Below are positions 35,772-43,240 of a stretch of 64,000 nucleotides of DNA, piece by piece (position 1 is the stretch's first letter; each line of letters opens with the position of its first letter). Origin of the DNA: Ochrobactrum teleogrylli (GTDB lineage: Bacteria; Pseudomonadota; Alphaproteobacteria; Rhizobiales; Rhizobiaceae). The position numbers were made by a program, and so were the translations under genes. The notes beneath the pieces are model-generated. The model saw nothing but the letters and a program-made list of their open reading frames with translations. It searched no databases and had not been told where the DNA came from. The stretch lies in NCBI RefSeq assembly GCF_006376685.1, contig NZ_VEWL01000004.1:62001-126000 (forward strand), written 5' to 3'.

Positions 35772-36758
35772 TTACTTCTCTTCGTTCTGGAAGGACGCAT
35801 AAAGCGTATCCAGATTACGCGAGAGCCATTCGGCAAAGCGAGGCCCATTGGCTGCACCAAGAGCCAGCGTTGCCGATTTGCCGTTCTGTTTGATTGTGGC
35901 GCTGACGGACTTGTCCGAAGCGGTCCATGTCGCACCGGGGCGCAAAGCGGCCTTGGTGACGGACTTCTTCTGACGGGCGCCCTTCAGATAACCGTAAAGC
36001 TGTTCGAAGCGATCAGCCGACGTTGCTGCCTTGAATGCAGCGGTCGCCATCAGTTCTTCTGCAGCGTCTTGTTTGCCGGGAATTTCGATCAGCTTACGCA
36101 GTTCAAGCCAGCGATCACGACCAATGCCCTTGGCAGGACCGATGGCCAGAAGAATGGCTTCTGGTATGGCCTTCGGAATGGTCAGCATCTTCGACAGGGT
36201 TTGATAGTCGATGGTCAAAGCGGCCTGAATAGCCTCACGCTCAAAGCCAAGCGCTTCTAGACGTGCCGCAAACAAAACCCGTTCGATGAAGCTGAGATTG
36301 GCGCGCGCCGAGTTTTCTTGGCCCTGGCTCAGAATATGTTCCAGATCGGCAAGCGGCTTGATAACGGCTTTGACCTTGAGGCCCAGCTCGCGCGCAACAC
36401 GGGCACGGCGATGGCCAAAGACGATCATATAACGGTCGCTGGTCTCAGGATGCGGACGCACCAGAATAGGGCTGTCCTGGCCACGCTCGCGAATGGCTTC
36501 GAGAAGCTCCTGATATTCCTGATCGTCGGCTTCAGGCAGACGGTCGGCAACAAAGGACGCATCAAGATTGTTGGGATCAAGCTCAACGACAGTTTCGCCA
36601 TCCAGCCTTTGTGAAGCCTGCTTGGCGAGTTCATCAATCGAAGCGGAAAGCGATTTGGCAGCGCCGAACCGGCGCGATATGGCATCGACCGGCTGGGAAG
36701 GCTGTTCCGCCGCCGGTTCGTTCCGCATCACGCTGTCAAATATGTTCTTCCGTGCCAT
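35772..36758 (-). CDS. repB: Partition protein RepB (ParB family)
   Basis: The 328-residue protein has the ParB/RepB nuclease-like domain (LLEAIRERGQDSPILVRPHP, then MIVFGHRRARVARELGLKVK with the conserved G-HRR-RA box) and a central helix-turn-helix region (RANLSFIERVLFAARLEALG; LTIDYQTLSKMLTIPKAIPE) that should bind the centromere. The N-terminus MARKNIFDSVMRNEP resembles other RepB proteins and should contact RepA. GAGGAA precedes ATG 36758. It is 64 bases downstream of repA, and a 16-bp palindrome that may be its binding site lies exactly at the end of repA. Confidence 0.95.
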   Translation of the reverse strand: MARKNIFDSVMRNEPAAEQPSQPVDAISRRFGAAKSLSASIDELAKQASQRLDGETVVELDPNNLDASFVADRLPEADDQEYQELLEAIRERGQDSPILVRPHPETSDRYMIVFGHRRARVARELGLKVKAVIKPLADLEHILSQGQENSARANLSFIERVLFAARLEALGFEREAIQAALTIDYQTLSKMLTIPKAIPEAILLAIGPAKGIGRDRWLELRKLIEIPGKQDAAEELMATAAFKAATSADRFEQLYGYLKGARQKKSVTKAALRPGATWTASDKSVSATIKQNGKSATLALGAANGPRFAEWLSRNLDTLYASFQNEEK

Positions 36759-36810
36759 TCTCTATTCCTCAAACCGGTCAGAGACCTGATTTTATTGCGT
36801 ATTTGCCGTT

Positions 36811-36826
36811 TTAGACGGCAGTCTAA
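36811..36826. promoter_or_regulatory. Perfect-armed 16-bp palindrome at the repA end, candidate parS for RepB
   Basis: TTAGACGGCAGTCTAA has 6-bp arms TTAGAC/GTCTAA around a GGCA centre and overlaps the repA stop codon, in the repA-repB gap. The same element recurs at 38207 upstream of repA. Centromere sites of repABC replicons are 16-bp palindromes with a central GC and commonly lie near repA and repB; this element has that length and central GC. RepB binding is inference. Confidence 0.7.
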
Positions 36827-38016
36827 CGCCCCCATGCTTCGTGGATAAGCCCGCGGATCTCCGAATTGACCGCTTCCATGGCTTCCATCGCGCGGTCATA
36901 AGTGCCGCGGTTCATGGATGAACGTTCGACTTCGTAAAGCGTTTGCTTTGTCAGGCCGGCATCCGAAATCGCCGTCGATTTCAGCATCTGATGCTTGAGC
37001 ATATGCGGCGCCAACATGCTCTGCATGAAACCGACCATCTGGGCCTGCGGTATGTCGGTCGGTTCATAACGAGTAATCAGATAGCGGAACCAGTCGAGTT
37101 GCACCGCCCCGCCCGCCTGCCGCACAGTCTTGAGAATATCGCCGAGCATCAGAAGAAACTGCGACATCGACATAAGGTCGAGCATCTGCGGATGAACCGT
37201 GATCAATACCGATGTTGCAGCGGACAGCGCCGTCAGCGTCAGATAGCCAAGCTGGGGAGGGCAGTCGATAACGACCACATCGTAGGAATCATCGACTTCG
37301 GCCAGAGCCGTCGCGATGCGGTTCCAGAACATCTTGCCCTCGCCGCCATTCTGCATGGCCAAAGGCGTGTCATATTCATATTCCTGCAACTCCAGCATGG
37401 CCGGAATAATATCGAGACCGGGAAAGTTCGTCCGGCGAATGACATCGCGGATGGGCTTCTTTTCGGAATCGTAACGAATGGCTTCGTAAAGCGACGGGAA
37501 TTCATCCAGCTCTGGCTGGATACCGTGCAGTGCCGATAAAGAGGCCTGCGGATCGAGATCGATGGCAAGCACACGATGACCGGTCAAGGCGAGATGCTGC
37601 GCCAGATGCGCGGCAGTCGTGGTCTTGCCGGAGCCGCCCTTGAAATTCACAACGCCGATGACCTGAAGCTTTTCATGGCCACGGCGATGCGGAACATAAC
37701 GCTTCACTTCGGCGCGACCATTCTGGTCAAGCCACAAACGCAGTTCATGCAGTTGGTCCACGCTATAGGCGCGGCGTCCACCTGTCAGTATAGTCGGCTC
37801 GACGCCTTTGCCCTCAAGGTGTAGCTTCTTCAGATTGCTGGGGGAGACGCCAAGGAAATATGCAGCTTCGGCCATAGAAAACTGACGCAGATTCTTCCGC
37901 GCATCCGGTGGGAAGTTTTCATGGCGCAGCAGATTGAGCTTGCGAGAGATTTCTCTCCCCTGCGTCAATATCATGTCGTCAAACGACACTGCTGCTGTTG
38001 AATTTGCGATATTCAT
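36823..38016 (-). CDS. repA: Partition ATPase RepA (ParA family)
   Basis: The 397-residue protein has an N-terminal MerR-like DNA-binding part (MAEAAYFLGVSPSNLKKLHL, then TGGRRAYSVDQLHELRLWL) and a deviant Walker A ATPase (VNFKGGSGKTTTAAHLAQHL). Walker A' follows at AIDLDPQASLSALHG and Walker B at VVVIDCPPQLGYLTLTALS. It drives segregation of the replicon with RepB and normally represses its own operon. The start at 38016 lies 47 bases downstream of a likely transcription start that is covered by an inverted repeat. It is first in the leftward repABC operon. Confidence 0.96.
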   Translation of the reverse strand: MNIANSTAAVSFDDMILTQGREISRKLNLLRHENFPPDARKNLRQFSMAEAAYFLGVSPSNLKKLHLEGKGVEPTILTGGRRAYSVDQLHELRLWLDQNGRAEVKRYVPHRRGHEKLQVIGVVNFKGGSGKTTTAAHLAQHLALTGHRVLAIDLDPQASLSALHGIQPELDEFPSLYEAIRYDSEKKPIRDVIRRTNFPGLDIIPAMLELQEYEYDTPLAMQNGGEGKMFWNRIATALAEVDDSYDVVVIDCPPQLGYLTLTALSAATSVLITVHPQMLDLMSMSQFLLMLGDILKTVRQAGGAVQLDWFRYLITRYEPTDIPQAQMVGFMQSMLAPHMLKHQMLKSTAISDAGLTKQTLYEVERSSMNRGTYDRAMEAMEAVNSEIRGLIHEAWGR

Positions 38017-38033
38017 TGACTTGGGATCCCTAG

Positions 38034-38100
38034 TGACGGCATCGGAACTAATACCGCCTAAATACCGTCATTATGTCCGATTCTTCTTGTATCGCAAGGG
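38034..38100 (-). promoter_or_regulatory. repABC promoter with overlapping operator-like inverted repeat
   Basis: Read leftward, a TTGCGA -35 is followed after 16 bases by CATAAT (complement of 38070-38075), matching TATAAT in five of six positions. Immediately downstream, arms at 38034-38042 (TGACGGCAT) and 38062-38070 (ATACCGTCA) form an inverted repeat matching in 8 of 9 positions that spans the start site. This is the layout expected for RepA/RepB autorepression. The partner identities are inferred from the family. Confidence 0.65.
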
Positions 38101-38206
38101 CTGCCCGAATTAACAAAGGGTTAGCAGGCAATTAAAAATTACGAAGAATTTTATCCTTTCGAATCAAATTGCTTTATCGAATTGTTTTTAAAGACTTTTA
38201 TTGGAA

Positions 38207-38222
38207 TTAGACGGCAGTCTAT
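38207..38222. promoter_or_regulatory. Second copy of the 16-bp palindrome upstream of repA, candidate parS
   Basis: TTAGACGGCAGTCTAT repeats the 36811 element with a change only in the last base, so the arms TAGAC/GTCTA are perfect around GGCA. It lies 190 bases upstream of the repA start and about 130 bases upstream of the predicted repABC promoter. Two copies bracketing repA, and no other copy noticed in the window, argue for a partition function. Confidence 0.65.
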
Positions 38223-38840
38223 CATTGCATGCGGCATGCTGGCGACCGCAGGTGGAGTCATTTATTGCCATCGTCCACGCTTTTAGGCGGGGATGGATGA
38301 CCGAATCGTCATGTGCGCCTTGGCGTCCGGTTGTCCGGTTCATATCCGGCAGGACGCGCCCCGCACAACGGTGTGGAAATGAAGTGACCAGCGCCAAAAG
38401 GGCAGGGCGCCTCAACCAAATTGCTCCTGCAACGGGAACTGGATTTTTCTCGGAAAAGCTGTTCAACTGTTCCGATGCACGATTCGAGTTTTCAGTCGAG
38501 TTTCACTCGCCCTTTCGCAAGGAACGATGATTTTTGTGCTTTTTGGTTGTGAGCTGTAGATTTTTTAACTTCTTCACGCTACCATCCAAAGCATCGCCAG
38601 AGAGATTCCTTTTTAGAGCGCCTAGCTCGTCTCAGCGGTAAATTCCCCCCTTTAGATCGGGTTTTGAACTAGTCGCGCTAGGAAAACCTAACGCGAAATT
38701 AGCTTTCATATGCGATAAAATCTTGTTTATTCTCATTGCATTGAAATTTTCCATTCCGCGGACGAAACGACCGGTTTTTTAACCGCTTTTGCCACGCCGT
38801 CGAAGCGGGCCTTTGTGGGCCTCCGATCACAAATGCAAAA

Positions 38841-38858
38841 CCGTTATATGCGCGTCAT
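38841..38858 (+). promoter_or_regulatory. Possible PhoB box upstream of the alkaline phosphatase gene
   Basis: CCGTTAT (38841-38847) and GCGTCAT (38852-38858) are two heptamers 11 bp apart, each matching 5 of 7 positions of CTGTCAT, the repeat unit of Pho boxes. They lie about 50 bases before the phoA ATG. The spacing is exactly that of PhoB sites; the match is moderate. Confidence 0.45.
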
Positions 38859-38906
38859 CTAGCTTGCTTATGGAAACCTGACACTTTGTAGGAAGGGATT
38901 TCCAAC

Positions 38907-40664
38907 ATGCGCAAGCTTTTGCTCGCTCTCGCGTCCGCAACAATTTTGAGCGGCGCCGCCAATGCCGCCGATATCTATCCGCTCGACAGGGCCACGATTC
39001 TGGTCGGCTCGCCATTCGATTTCAAAGTGGAACTCGACAAGGTGGTGAAGCCGGAAGAGGTCAAGGTAACCGTCAACGGCAAGGATTACGAAACGGTATT
39101 TGGCGCCAAGGCCGAATTCGTTGCGGAAGAAAAAGGGAGCGAGGACAAGGTTCTCGGCTCAGCGCTCATCCTGCGCGATCTGAAAATCGCGGAGCCGGGC
39201 GCCTATAAGGTTGAAATCTCGGCTGGCGACGAGACGAAGGCCGTCACCTGGGATGTGTACCCGACCGCGACAGAAGCGAAAGCCAAGAACATCATCTTCC
39301 TGGTGGCCGATGGTCTTTCGGTCGCGCATCGCACCGGCGCGCGCATCATGTCCAAGGGCATGGCGGGTGGCAAGGCCAATGGCCGTCTCAATATGGATGA
39401 TGTTCCGCCGGTTGCCTTTATCGGCACGTCATCGACCCATTCGATTGCGACCGACAGCGCCAACACCATGTCGGCTTACATGACCGGCCACAAAGCGCGG
39501 GTGAACGCACTTGGCGTTTATGCTGACCGCACTCCGGCGAGTCAGGATGACCCGCAGGTCGAAACAATCGGCGAAGCGCTACGCCGCCAGACGAAAAAAT
39601 CCATCGGCATCGTTTCCACGTCAGAAGTCGAAGATGCAACGCCTGCCGCGCTGGTTTCCCACACGCGCAAGCGTTCCGACAAGGCAGACATTGTCGGCAT
39701 GTTCTACGATGTGAAGCCCGATGTGCTTCTGGGCGGCGGTGCGGCCTATTTCCTGAGCAAGGATGTGCCGGGTTCCAAGCGCAAGGACGACAAGGATTAT
39801 ATCCAGCTGTTCCGTGACGCAGGTTATGCCATCGTTACCGACAAGAACGAGCTGGCCGCTTCCGGGCAGTCCAACCAGCAGAACCTGCTTGGCCTGTTTC
39901 ACACCGGCAATATGGATGTGACGCTGGATCGCGACTTTCTGAAGAAGGGCACTGTCGACAAGTTCCCGAACCAGCCGGGCCTGGTCGACATGACCAAGGC
40001 GGCACTCGACAAGCTCTCCAAGAACCCGGAAGGCTTCTTCCTGATGGTGGAAGGCGCTTCGATCGACAAGATGAGCCATCCGCTCGATTGGGAGCGGGCG
40101 CTGGTCGATACGATCGAGTTCGACAAGGCTGTCGGTGTGGCGCAGGAATTCGCCAAGAATAACCCGGATACGCTGATCGTCGTGACCGGCGACCACACTC
40201 ATGGCGTGGCGATTATCGGTACGGTCGATGATGACAAGCCGGGCGATGAAATGCGCGCCAAGGTTGGCACCTATGATGCGGCTGGTTTCCCGAACTATGA
40301 GGACAAGGACGGAGACGGCTATCCGGATCGCGTGGACGTTTCGCGCCGCCTGTTCATGGCTGCGAATAACGGCCCGGATCATTATGAAACCTTCCGGCCG
40401 AAGCTGGATGATCCGTTCGTTCCGGCCATCAAAAACGAAAAGGGCGAGTATGTCGCCAATGAAGCCTATAAGGATGTGCCGGGCGCGGTCTTCGTGCAGG
40501 GCAACATCCCGAAAGACGAGGATACCGGCGTTCACGCGGTAGATGATATCGTGCTTCAGGCGACGGGCCCCGGCTCCGAAGGGCTGCGCGGCTATATGGA
40601 ACAGAGCGATGTGTATCGCGTCCTTGCCGATGCTTTTGCTCTTGGCAAGCCGAAGTCCGAATAG
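38907..40664 (+). CDS. phoA: Periplasmic alkaline phosphatase
   Basis: The 585-residue protein begins with a Sec signal (MRKLLLALASATILSGAANA, cleavage at about residue 20). An N-terminal extension of about 100 residues has beta-rich, immunoglobulin-like character (KVTVNGKDYETV, APGAYKVEISAGDE-like segments). The alkaline phosphatase domain then starts at NIIFLVADGLSVAHRTGARI. Active-site features are ATDSANTMSAYMTGHK (nucleophile Ser184), EGASIDKMSHPLDWE and TGDHTHG, which bind the metal ions. GGAAGGGA precedes ATG 38907. It releases phosphate from organic esters in the periplasm. It is larger than E. coli PhoA because of the N-terminal domain. The gene after it encodes another exported protein. 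Confidence 0.92.
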   Translation: MRKLLLALASATILSGAANAADIYPLDRATILVGSPFDFKVELDKVVKPEEVKVTVNGKDYETVFGAKAEFVAEEKGSEDKVLGSALILRDLKIAEPGAYKVEISAGDETKAVTWDVYPTATEAKAKNIIFLVADGLSVAHRTGARIMSKGMAGGKANGRLNMDDVPPVAFIGTSSTHSIATDSANTMSAYMTGHKARVNALGVYADRTPASQDDPQVETIGEALRRQTKKSIGIVSTSEVEDATPAALVSHTRKRSDKADIVGMFYDVKPDVLLGGGAAYFLSKDVPGSKRKDDKDYIQLFRDAGYAIVTDKNELAASGQSNQQNLLGLFHTGNMDVTLDRDFLKKGTVDKFPNQPGLVDMTKAALDKLSKNPEGFFLMVEGASIDKMSHPLDWERALVDTIEFDKAVGVAQEFAKNNPDTLIVVTGDHTHGVAIIGTVDDDKPGDEMRAKVGTYDAAGFPNYEDKDGDGYPDRVDVSRRLFMAANNGPDHYETFRPKLDDPFVPAIKNEKGEYVANEAYKDVPGAVFVQGNIPKDEDTGVHAVDDIVLQATGPGSEGLRGYMEQSDVYRVLADAFALGKPKSE

Positions 40665-40728
40665 GAAGACTTATCCTGAAACAGGGCAGGCGGCTCGCGC
40701 CGCTTGTCCGCAATTGATGGAGCGTCCG

Positions 40729-41187
40729 ATGTTCAACCGGAACCATCTTAGCCGCCGACAAGTGATGCTTGGCGCACTGGCCATGCCGCTGGCGACAGCT
40801 ATCCCGCAGGCGCGGGCTGCCGAGCAACTCGGCTTCAACAATCTCTATAAGAGCTTCGGCGTGCTGGGCCTTGAGTTTTCTGATCAGGTCAAACAGTCCG
40901 CTGGAAAGCAGGTTGCCATCAGCGGCTTCATGGCACCGCCCTTGAAGGCGGAAGCCAATTTCTTCGTGCTGACCGAGATACCAATGTCGATCTGCCCGTT
41001 CTGCTCGTCGGATTCCGACTGGCCGGACAATATCGTCGTGGTCTATCTCGCGGCGAAGCAGACTTTCGTGCAGTTCAACGCGCCGATCCTCACGCGCGGC
41101 ACGCTGGAATATGGGTCGTGGACCGATCCTGAAACGGGATTTGTTAGCCAGCTACGCATGCGCGATGCTTCCTTCACAACGGTCTGA
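40729..41187 (+). CDS. Tat-type exported protein associated with an ABC transporter (DUF3299-like)
   Basis: The 152-residue protein starts MFNRNHLSRRQVMLGALAMP, a twin-arginine signal (SRRQVML) with cleavage after about ARA at residue 31. The mature part, about 120 residues, contains VAISGFMAPPLKAEANFFVL and a cysteine pair in IPMSICPFCSSDSDWPDN. I recall small DUF3299-type proteins of this kind encoded next to MacB-like ABC transporters in zinc-responsive loci of other proteobacteria, but no search was possible. GGAG lies 6 bases before ATG 40729. Its stop is one base before the ATPase start, so it belongs to the transporter operon. Tat export suggests a folded or cofactor-bearing protein. 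Function unknown. Confidence 0.7.
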   Translation: MFNRNHLSRRQVMLGALAMPLATAIPQARAAEQLGFNNLYKSFGVLGLEFSDQVKQSAGKQVAISGFMAPPLKAEANFFVLTEIPMSICPFCSSDSDWPDNIVVVYLAAKQTFVQFNAPILTRGTLEYGSWTDPETGFVSQLRMRDASFTTV

Positions 41188-41188
41188 C

Positions 41189-41896
41189 ATGCCGGCTGAC
41201 CATGGCTCCGGCCTTTCGCTGGATATTTCCGCGCTGGAAGTGCGTTTTCCCGGCCTCCGGGAACCTGCACTTGCCATTGAGAATTTCCATTTGCCGCAAG
41301 GCGAGCATCTTTCAATCGCAGGCGCGTCGGGGTCTGGCAAAAGCACGCTGATCAACGCGATCACCGGGCTTGAGGCCGTCAAAACGGGGCAGGTGTTGTG
41401 GGACGGCGCGGCATTCAGCAGCCTGTCGGCTTTTCACCGTGACGCGTTCCGGGCTCGCAATATCGGGCTCGTCATGCAGGATTTTCATCTCTTTCCGGGC
41501 TTGTCGGCCATTGCCAATGTCCTGCTGCCCGCGAAACTGAGCCGGGCAGTCAAGCCGGTGCGGCGCGAACGGGCGCTGGAGCTTCTGGAAACGGTCGGCA
41601 TTAAACGTCCCGACCAGCATATCGAAACGCTTTCCCGTGGCGAGATGCAGCGTGTCGCCATTGCACGTGCGCTGTTTCCCGCGCCGCGGGTCATCATTGC
41701 CGACGAGCCGACCGCCAGTCTCGATCAGAAGACCGGCGCGGAAATCGCCGAACTTCTGGTGCAGCTTGCGAGCGCCCAGGGGGCCACGCTGATTGCCGTC
41801 ACGCATGATCCGCAATTGATGAAGCGCCTGCGGCGGCAGGTTTTTCTGGAGGGTGGCCGCATAACGAAAGACGCTGCGGGGCAGGGCACGACATGA
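41189..41896 (+). CDS. ABC transporter ATPase (LolD/MacB type)
   Basis: The 235-residue ATPase has Walker A SIAGASGSGKSTLINAITGL, the family-typical GLVMQDFHLFPGLSAIANV (Q-loop), signature TLSRGEMQRVAIARALFPAP (SRGE replaces the usual SGGQ) and Walker B VIIADEPTASLD, then the H-loop LIAVTHDPQLM. I use ATG 41189, one base after the preceding stop; an in-frame ATG at 41165 would overlap that gene. It overlaps the permease gene by 4 bases. The family drives mechanotransmission or lipoprotein-release machines rather than classical import. Confidence 0.87.
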   Translation: MPADHGSGLSLDISALEVRFPGLREPALAIENFHLPQGEHLSIAGASGSGKSTLINAITGLEAVKTGQVLWDGAAFSSLSAFHRDAFRARNIGLVMQDFHLFPGLSAIANVLLPAKLSRAVKPVRRERALELLETVGIKRPDQHIETLSRGEMQRVAIARALFPAPRVIIADEPTASLDQKTGAEIAELLVQLASAQGATLIAVTHDPQLMKRLRRQVFLEGGRITKDAAGQGTT

Positions 41897-43170
41897 TCGC
41901 TTTCATCCTTGCCGATCTGCGCCGGTTCTGGAGCGGAGCCATTGCGGTGATTATCCTGCTGGCGCTGTCCGTTGCCCTGAGCACGGTGGTCACATTGCAG
42001 GAGCGCGCTGTGCGTCTCGGCACGGCGCGCGCGTCGGAGAAATTCGATCTGGTCGTGGGGGCGGCTGGAAGCGACACCCAGCTGACCTTGTCATCGGTGT
42101 TCCTGCAACCATCGCCCTTGCCGCTGATGTCGGGCGCGATGCTTGGCAAGCTTACTGCTGATCCGCGTGTCGCTTTCGCTGCGCCGATTGGCTTTGGCGA
42201 TAGCGCGATGGGCTTTCCCATTGTCGGGACAACGACGCAACTGATTGCAGCCCTGTCGCCCGTACTGGCGGAAGGCGCTATTTTTGCCCGGCTGGGTGAG
42301 GCGGTTATCGGGTCTGCGGTGGATTTGCCGATCGGCGGTCGGGTTAATCCGATGCACGGCACGGTGGAAACGGGCGGTCACGCCCATGCGGAATTGAGCT
42401 ATCACGTCAGCGGAAAGATGGCTCCGACGGGAACCGCGTGGGATCGCGCGATCCTCGTTCCCATTCGTGCGGTGTGGCAATTGCACGGCATGGGCGGTCA
42501 TGATGACGACCACGAAGATGCGGCTGTGAAGAACGCGCAAGGCTCGCTCGCGGTGATCGGGCCGAACGATACCCATATTCACGATGCCCGGATCGATGTC
42601 GATGCGCCGCTCGATGAACAGTTCGATGCCAGCAGTCCGGGCATTCCAGCGGTTCTGGTCAAGCCGAAGACGATTGCCGATGCCTATCGCCTTCGGCAGG
42701 AATATAGGTCCGATACCACATTGTCGATCTTCCCGGCGGAAGTGCTGACGCGGCTCTATTCCACGCTGGGCGATGCGCGCAAACTTTTGCTCGGAATTGC
42801 CATCGGCACGCAGGTGATTGTCGTTTTCGCGCTGCTGCTGGTTGCGGTCATGCATATCGGTGCGCGCAAGCGCCAGATCGGTGCCTTGCGGGCATTTGGT
42901 GCACCGGTCAGTGCGGTGATGGCGATTGTCTGGGGTGAGCTGTTCTTCCTGCTGGTGCTCGGCATCCTGCTGGGCCTCTCTATCGGCTACGCTGCCGCGC
43001 ATGTCATCACAGCATGGCTGACGGCGGCAACGGCTGTGAGAATGCCTGTCGAATTTTCAGTGGATGACCTTTACGGCGCTGGTGGCTTTATTCTCGTTGC
43101 AGCCATCGTGTCTCTGGTTCCGGCACTTCTCACACTGCGCATGAGCCCGGCCTCGGCGCTGCGTTCGTGA
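41893..43170 (+). CDS. FtsX/MacB-like ABC permease with His/Asp-rich periplasmic region
   Basis: The 425-residue protein has the four-helix plan of MacB/LolC permeases: one N-terminal helix (residues 10-35, AVIILLALSVALSTVV), a periplasmic domain of about 240 residues, and three C-terminal helices (QVIVVFALLLVAVMHIGARK, GELFFLLVLGILLGLSIGY, GGFILVAAIVSLVPALL). The periplasmic part carries histidine-rich patches: MHGTVETGGHAHAELSYH (about residues 155-172) and HGMGGHDDDHED (about 198-209), which look able to bind divalent metal. It ends before a strong terminator. Together with the preceding ATPase and the exported protein it probably forms an envelope machine, possibly metal-responsive. The substrate is unknown. 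Confidence 0.82.
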   Translation: MIAFILADLRRFWSGAIAVIILLALSVALSTVVTLQERAVRLGTARASEKFDLVVGAAGSDTQLTLSSVFLQPSPLPLMSGAMLGKLTADPRVAFAAPIGFGDSAMGFPIVGTTTQLIAALSPVLAEGAIFARLGEAVIGSAVDLPIGGRVNPMHGTVETGGHAHAELSYHVSGKMAPTGTAWDRAILVPIRAVWQLHGMGGHDDDHEDAAVKNAQGSLAVIGPNDTHIHDARIDVDAPLDEQFDASSPGIPAVLVKPKTIADAYRLRQEYRSDTTLSIFPAEVLTRLYSTLGDARKLLLGIAIGTQVIVVFALLLVAVMHIGARKRQIGALRAFGAPVSAVMAIVWGELFFLLVLGILLGLSIGYAAAHVITAWLTAATAVRMPVEFSVDDLYGAGGFILVAAIVSLVPALLTLRMSPASALRS

Positions 43171-43181
43171 TTATCAAATAG

Positions 43182-43217
43182 AAAAGCCCCCATCCGGATC
43201 ATCGGATGGGGGCTTTT
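43182..43217. terminator. Bidirectional terminator between ABC permease and MFS genes
   Basis: A perfect 15-bp stem (43182-43196 with 43203-43217, core GCCCCCATCCG) closes a 6-base loop, flanked by A4 on the left and T5 on the right. It separates the rightward transporter operon from the convergent MFS gene and can work on both strands. Confidence 0.92.
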
Positions 43218-43240
43218 TCAGTCAACGCTCGCTGATGATC

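Larger units (their letters stand above)
38017..38906. other. 890-bp AT-rich gap between repA and phoA
   Basis: This is the longest gap in the window. Its repA-proximal part holds the repABC promoter and operator (38034-38100) and the second 16-bp palindrome (38207). The phoA-proximal end holds a Pho-box-like element (38841). In between, about 38240-38830, I see no convincing gene: short frames on both strands lack ribosome-binding sites and family features. The stretch is noticeably AT-rich. A CCTAGC/GCTAGG inverted pair near 38620-38690 was noted but is too short to interpret. No tRNA was recognised. Confidence 0.6.

Noticed and set aside
38188-38530. Short open frames on both strands upstream of repA (92 and 109 codons)
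   Set aside because: No ribosome-binding site, no similarity that I recognise, and composition of non-coding AT-rich DNA.
38600-38700. Possible tRNA-like or structured RNA around CCTAGC/GCTAGG
   Set aside because: No cloverleaf, no T-arm consensus, and only a 6-bp stem with a long loop.
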